From positions 15,648 through 79,647 of the forward strand of contig BCIJ01000042.1 in the NCBI GenBank assembly GCA_001599935.1: 64,000 bases of DNA, written 5' to 3'. Below, piece after piece: positions 63,820-64,000 of the stretch. How positions within the stretch are numbered: the first letter of the stretch is position 1; each line of letters opens with the position of its first letter. The translations under genes and the position numbers were made by a program. The notes beneath the pieces were generated by a model, which was not told the DNA's origin, ran no database searches, and worked only from the letters and a program-made list of their open reading frames with translations. The stretch is from Holtermannia corniformis. Taxonomy: Eukaryota; Basidiomycota; Tremellomycetes; Holtermanniales.

Positions 63820-64000
63820 CTATCCAAACATGCTCAGATCAAACTCCATGGCGCCCTGCGATGCATCCGGCTGGGCTGCCTTCATCAGACTCGCGACCTT
63901 GGCCGAACCCGGCGGGTTCTCCGCCTGCACGGCTGGAGGGCTCGCAGGTCGGGATTCCGCAACAACGTCCATGTCCATGATCATGGATTCGCGAGGGTGG
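63820..64000 (-). CDS. C-terminal end of an unidentified protein (partial)
   Basis: The frame enters from the right edge and stops with TAG at 63820-63822. The visible 59 residues are Met/Pro/Ala/Ser-rich (M-I-M-D-M-D-V-V-A-E-S) and end K-V-A-S-L-M-K-A-A-Q-P-D, then M-E-F-D-L-S-M-F-G. The acidic/hydrophobic end looks like a short docking tail. There is not enough to name the family. Confidence 0.5.
   Translation of the reverse strand, partial: HPRESMIMDMDVVAESRPASPPAVQAENPPGSAKVASLMKAAQPDASQGAMEFDLSMFG

Noticed and set aside
1..64000. CRISPR array, bacterial operon or phage signals
   Set aside because: The genes are eukaryotic with spliceosomal introns. The only regular repeats are the LTR, short simple repeats and the six-gene array.

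Overview
This window is nuclear DNA from a basidiomycete fungus, probably yeast-like. The exact lineage cannot be fixed by eye. Genes are dense and cut by many short GT-AG introns of about 40-60 nt. Diagnostic genes include a neutral trehalase, a SIN-type Cdc14, a Bqt4-like nuclear envelope protein, a COPI alpha subunit and a Ty3/gypsy chromovirus. Gene structures below were spliced by hand from frame continuity, splice sites and family landmarks. Inner exon edges are therefore reliable only where the evidence gives them.

Layout. 1-1520: 3' end of a Ty3/gypsy chromovirus with its 3' LTR. 1599-5339: an unknown acidic nuclear protein, an intron-bearing tRNA-Val(UAC) on the minus strand, and the CCA-adding enzyme. 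6323-13778: a CaMKK/Ssp1-like kinase and, convergent to it, neutral trehalase. 14.3-16 kb is empty. 15969-19775: an MFS transporter and a bZIP factor. 21604-25146: a small mitochondrial membrane protein, a Ptc7-like PP2C and an NmrA-like protein. 25480-34290: a CPSF6-like RRM protein, an RTA1-family membrane protein, Bqt4-like, Mrt4 and a SAM methyltransferase. 35011-43690: a Gln-rich protein with about five dsRBD-like repeats, and coatomer alpha. 44206-44974: COX12, split into tiny exons. 45215-49004: a tandem array of six small intronless genes of an unrecognised His/Cys family. 49212-52805: an HCNGP/SAP30BP-like protein and Cdc14 (SIN). 53009-60498: the chitin synthase activator Skt5/Chs4, an F-BAR RhoGAP, a small unknown protein and an Erd1-like EXS protein. 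60671-64000: an SDHAF1-like LYR protein, a secreted two-domain fasciclin protein and the C-terminal end of one more gene.

Most genes are ordinary housekeeping genes and form no pathway cluster. The exception is the six-gene array at 45.2-49.0 kb. All members lie on one strand at nearly even spacing, have no introns in an intron-rich neighbourhood, and share an exactly spaced H-x5-H-x-H motif, a downstream Cys and a C-terminal helix-like stretch. This is the best candidate for an undescribed system here. Other notable points are the microexons of COX12 (10, 4 and 8 nt), the repeat architecture of the Gln-rich protein, and three consecutive genes that each carry one unusually long intron of 410-472 nt.
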